Of a stretch of 8,402 nt of DNA, positions 6,770 through 8,402 are shown piece by piece. Every line of letters begins with the position of its first letter. Position 1 is the stretch's first letter. The translations under genes were made by a program, and so were the position numbers. The stretch is from JBILVQ01 sp044370375 (lineage in GTDB: Bacteria; Bacteroidota; Bacteroidia; UBA4408), in assembly GCA_044370375.1 (NCBI GenBank), contig JBILVQ010000131.1, positions 1-8,402 on the forward strand, in the 5' to 3' direction. Under the pieces are notes generated by a model that made no database searches, was not told where the DNA came from, and saw only the letters and a program-made list of their open reading frames with translations.

Positions 6770-7291
6770 ATGCTTTCCAAAAAAATTGAATCTGCACTGA
6801 ATAAACAAATAGAACTGGAGGCGGCCTCTTCTCAGTATTATCTATCCATGGCATCCTGGGCCGAAACACAGGGCATGAGCGGGGTTGCTACTTTTCTTTT
6901 TCAACACTCCGATGAAGAAAGAGCCCACATGATCAAGCTCCTGAAATTTGTGAATGAAAGAGGCGGACACGCCATTGTTCCTGCCTTAAAACAACCTGAT
7001 AAAACTTTTAAAAGTCTTCAGGTAATTTTTGAACAGGTGCTAAATCACGAAATTATGGTTTCAACAGAAATCAACAACTTGGTGGATATCTGCTTGAAAG
7101 AAAAAGACTATACCACCCATAATTTCCTGCAATGGTACGTTTCAGAGCAAATTGAAGAAGAAGCCCTGGCACGCAATATCATGGATAAACTCAAAATGAT
7201 TGGTACCGATAAGGGTGGCTTGTATTTCTTTGATCGCGACCTTGGCTCTATCTCTGCTGCAGCAGGAGAAGAAAAAAATAAAGGAAAATAA
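6770..7291 (+). CDS. ftnA: Ferritin (bacterial non-haem, FtnA type)
   Basis: Ferritin oxidises Fe(II) and stores iron as a mineral inside a 24-subunit cytoplasmic shell. The 173-residue protein aligns with E. coli FtnA without gaps through the core, so the ferroxidase ligands carry the same numbers: Glu17 (IELEAASSQYY), Glu50 and His53 (DEERAH), Glu94 (NHE), and Gln127 and Glu130 in the hallmark FLQWYVSEQIEEE at 119-131. Tyr24 is also present. This indicates an active iron-oxidising subunit rather than a haem-binding bacterioferritin, as no dedicated haem-ligand Met is apparent at the usual position. Its short Lys/Glu-rich C-terminal tail is unremarkable. It is a single-gene unit with its own -7 element and a strong hairpin after the stop. 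Confidence 0.95.
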   Translation: MLSKKIESALNKQIELEAASSQYYLSMASWAETQGMSGVATFLFQHSDEERAHMIKLLKFVNERGGHAIVPALKQPDKTFKSLQVIFEQVLNHEIMVSTEINNLVDICLKEKDYTTHNFLQWYVSEQIEEEALARNIMDKLKMIGTDKGGLYFFDRDLGSISAAAGEEKNKGK

Positions 7292-7329
7292 CATTTCGTT
7301 AAACATTTTTCATTTTATTGTGTTTGTGG

Positions 7330-7352
7330 TTAGGAGGGAAAGTCCCTCCTAA
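7330..7352 (+). terminator. Hairpin after ferritin, probable terminator
   Basis: TTAGGAGGGA (7330-7339) and TCCCTCCTAA (7343-7352) form a perfect 10-bp stem with a three-base AAG loop, 38 bases after the ferritin stop. The trailing sequence TTCATTTT is only moderately T-rich, so termination may be incomplete. It also lies 26 bases upstream of the GTG start of the next gene and could instead, or also, affect that gene's expression. Confidence 0.6.
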
Positions 7353-7378
7353 TTCATTTTAACCTAAGTCCAATTATT

Positions 7379-8263
7379 GTGGGAACCTATTCCATCAAAG
7401 ATCTCGAGAGAATTTCCGGTATCAAGGCCCATACCCTTAGAATTTGGGAGCAGCGCTACGAAATTTTAAAGCCCGATAGAACGGATACGAATATTCGAAC
7501 CTATTCAGACCATGATCTGAAAAGAATTCTGAATATCGGGATTCTCAACAGCAACGGGGTAAAGATTTCCAAATTGGCAAAAATGGACGCTGAACAATTG
7601 TTTCAGCAGGTACGAGCGGTTTCCGAAAACAATCTTTCGCCACAAAATCAGGTAGACAACCTCATCATTGCCATGGTGGAAATGGATGAAGACCGATTTG
7701 AAAGATATATTTCCTCCTGCATTCTTCGCCACGGCTTTGACCACACCATGTCGCGAATCATCTATCCTTTTCTTCAAAAAGTAGGCGTGCTGTGGCAAAC
7801 AGATTCCATCAACCCCGCTCAAGAGCACTTTATCAGTAACCTCATCCGGCAAAAACTAATTGTGGCCATTGATGGTACTGCCAACCGGCAAAAAGATGAT
7901 GGCAAACAATTCCTCCTTTACCTGCCCGAAAACGAACTTCATGAAATTAGTCTCCTTTACGCCAACTATAAAATAAGAGCCTCGGGCAATAAATCCATTT
8001 ATCTAGGACAGTCTGTTCCCTATGCCGACCTTAAAATGGTTTATAATCTGCACAAGCCCGATTATATCCTCACCATTTTAACTTGCCAGTTAATGGACCA
8101 AAGTCTTCAGGATTACGCCAACCGCTTGGCGGCCGACTTTCCTGATTCTCAAATCCTTATCACCGGAGCCTTCGCAACCCAACAGGCCATTGTGCCGGCT
8201 AAAAACATCCTGATTTACAGCAACATAGACCAACTTAGCCGCATTCTAAGCTTTCACGACTAG
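7379..8263 (+). CDS. MerR-family regulator with cobalamin-binding domain (CarH/LitR-like)
   Basis: This 294-residue protein is a cytoplasmic DNA-binding regulator. Residues 3-70 are a MerR winged helix-turn-helix (YSIKDLERISGIKAHTLRIWEQRY at the start, TNIRTYSDHDLKRIL after). Residues about 85-165 fit the helical B12-binding cap, and about 175-294 a Rossmann-like cobalamin domain. The CarH photoreceptor motif W-x9-E-H is present as Trp139, Glu149 and His150. The usual DxHxxG loop appears as E186-L-H188-E-I-S191, keeping the His that would be the lower cobalt ligand. The residue after Trp139 is Gln, where Thermus CarH has the His that ligates cobalt after illumination. The family controls carotenoid genes by light or B12. 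The start must be GTG: an in-frame TAG lies at 7331-7333 and the first ATG codon (Met69) would remove the helix-turn-helix. A multi-site operator-like region follows the stop directly. Adenosylcobalamin binding is inferred. Confidence 0.88.
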   Translation: MGTYSIKDLERISGIKAHTLRIWEQRYEILKPDRTDTNIRTYSDHDLKRILNIGILNSNGVKISKLAKMDAEQLFQQVRAVSENNLSPQNQVDNLIIAMVEMDEDRFERYISSCILRHGFDHTMSRIIYPFLQKVGVLWQTDSINPAQEHFISNLIRQKLIVAIDGTANRQKDDGKQFLLYLPENELHEISLLYANYKIRASGNKSIYLGQSVPYADLKMVYNLHKPDYILTILTCQLMDQSLQDYANRLAADFPDSQILITGAFATQQAIVPAKNILIYSNIDQLSRILSFHD

Positions 8264-8361
8264 TTTTGTTTAACGTTTTGGCCGTTTTGTTAAACAAAAT
8301 GTGAAATAATGTTAAACGAGATTGGTTTTGTTTAATGTTTACATACTTTTGTTCAACAAAA
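8264..8361 (+). promoter_or_regulatory. Array of five phased GTTNAAC operator-like sites
   Basis: Immediately after the MerR stop lie five sites with core GTTNAAC, centred at 8271, 8292, 8314, 8333 and 8354 (spacings 21, 22, 19 and 21). Two are perfect palindromes differing only in the central base: TTTTGTTAAACAAAA (8285-8299) and TTTTGTTCAACAAAA (8347-8361). Sites 1 (TTTTGTTTAAC) and 4 (TTTTGTTTAAT) keep one arm; site 3 keeps the core. The near two-turn spacing puts all on about one helix face. Site 4 lies between the -33 and -7 elements and site 5 overlaps the -7, as expected for repression. The natural candidate binder is the adjacent MerR/B12 regulator; this is inference. Confidence 0.7.
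8322..8351 (+). promoter_or_regulatory. Bacteroidota promoter for the gene at the right edge
   Basis: A -33-like TTG (8322-8324) and a 19-base spacer lead to TACTTTTG (8344-8351), an exact TAnnTTTG match, ending 20 bases before the ATG at 8372. The promoter is embedded in the operator-like array. Confidence 0.6.
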
Positions 8362-8371
8362 AACAAAAGCC

Positions 8372-8402
8372 ATGTCAACACTGGAATTCAACAAGCAAGT
8401 GC
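8372..8402 (+). CDS. Start of an unidentified gene, possibly an ECF sigma factor, cut by right edge
   Basis: An ATG at 8372 opens a frame reading MSTLEFNKQV to the window end, placed correctly behind a promoter. Ten residues cannot identify a protein. In Bacteroidota, I recall that MerR/B12 regulators of this kind are often followed by an ECF-type RNA polymerase sigma factor and then phytoene desaturase and synthase genes, and this N-terminus resembles such sigma factors. That is a recollection-based inference. Confidence 0.5.
   Translation, partial: MSTLEFNKQV

Noticed and set aside
7298..7304. GTTAAAC core between ferritin and the MerR gene, a possible autoregulatory site
   Set aside because: It is a single core without the TTTTG/CAAAA arms, upstream of the hairpin and not near a visible promoter; too weak to call.
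7505..7852. Long minus-strand open frame opposite the MerR/B12 gene
   Set aside because: It is antisense to a conserved two-domain protein, with no promoter or recognisable product.

Overview
The window looks like a stretch of chromosome from a Bacteroidota species, probably an environmental Chitinophagales/Sphingobacteriia-type lineage. The evidence is the Bacteroidota promoter element TAnnTTTG just upstream of several starts, short leaders with poor Shine-Dalgarno sequences, a DUF3127 protein (a family I associate with Bacteroidota), and a 7TMR-DISM receptor fused to a PP2C phosphatase. The finer placement is a guess. The window is densely coded and ordinary in base composition. I see no rRNA, tRNA, CRISPR array, insertion sequence or phage gene.

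Layout: (1) Positions 1-1741, minus strand, hold a compact operon: scoA then scoB, the two subunits of a 3-oxoacid CoA-transferase, followed by the start of a Sua5/TsaC-type tRNA threonylcarbamoyl-adenylate synthase that runs off the left edge. (2) From a divergent promoter region, positions 1963-3244 (plus strand) carry a flavin-reductase-like FMN protein and, one base later, a DUF3127 protein whose C-terminus resembles the SSB tip; a good intrinsic terminator follows. (3) Positions 3389-6683 (minus strand) carry a membrane 7TMR-DISM/PP2C phosphatase and, immediately behind it, an OppC/DppC-type ABC permease. (4) Positions 6770-7291 (plus strand) encode a non-haem ferritin with a complete ferroxidase site. 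(5) Positions 7379-8263 encode a MerR-type regulator with a cobalamin-binding C-terminal half, related to the CarH/LitR photoreceptors. It is followed by a regulatory region and the first ten codons of a further gene.

The most interesting part is the right end. Between the MerR/B12 regulator and the next gene lie five copies of a GTTNAAC-centred site, two of them perfect TTTTGTT-N-AACAAAA palindromes. Their centres are 19-22 bp apart, so they sit on roughly one face of the helix, and the last overlaps the -7 promoter element of the next gene. This reads as a multi-site operator for the upstream regulator, i.e. a possible light- or B12-responsive switch. The downstream gene may be an ECF sigma factor leading into a carotenoid cluster, but only its first ten residues are visible and that part is inference.

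The other genes are housekeeping or metabolic: ketone-body/acyl-CoA metabolism, tRNA modification, iron storage, peptide or other solute transport, and signalling. No functional link between the blocks is evident beyond operon pairing.
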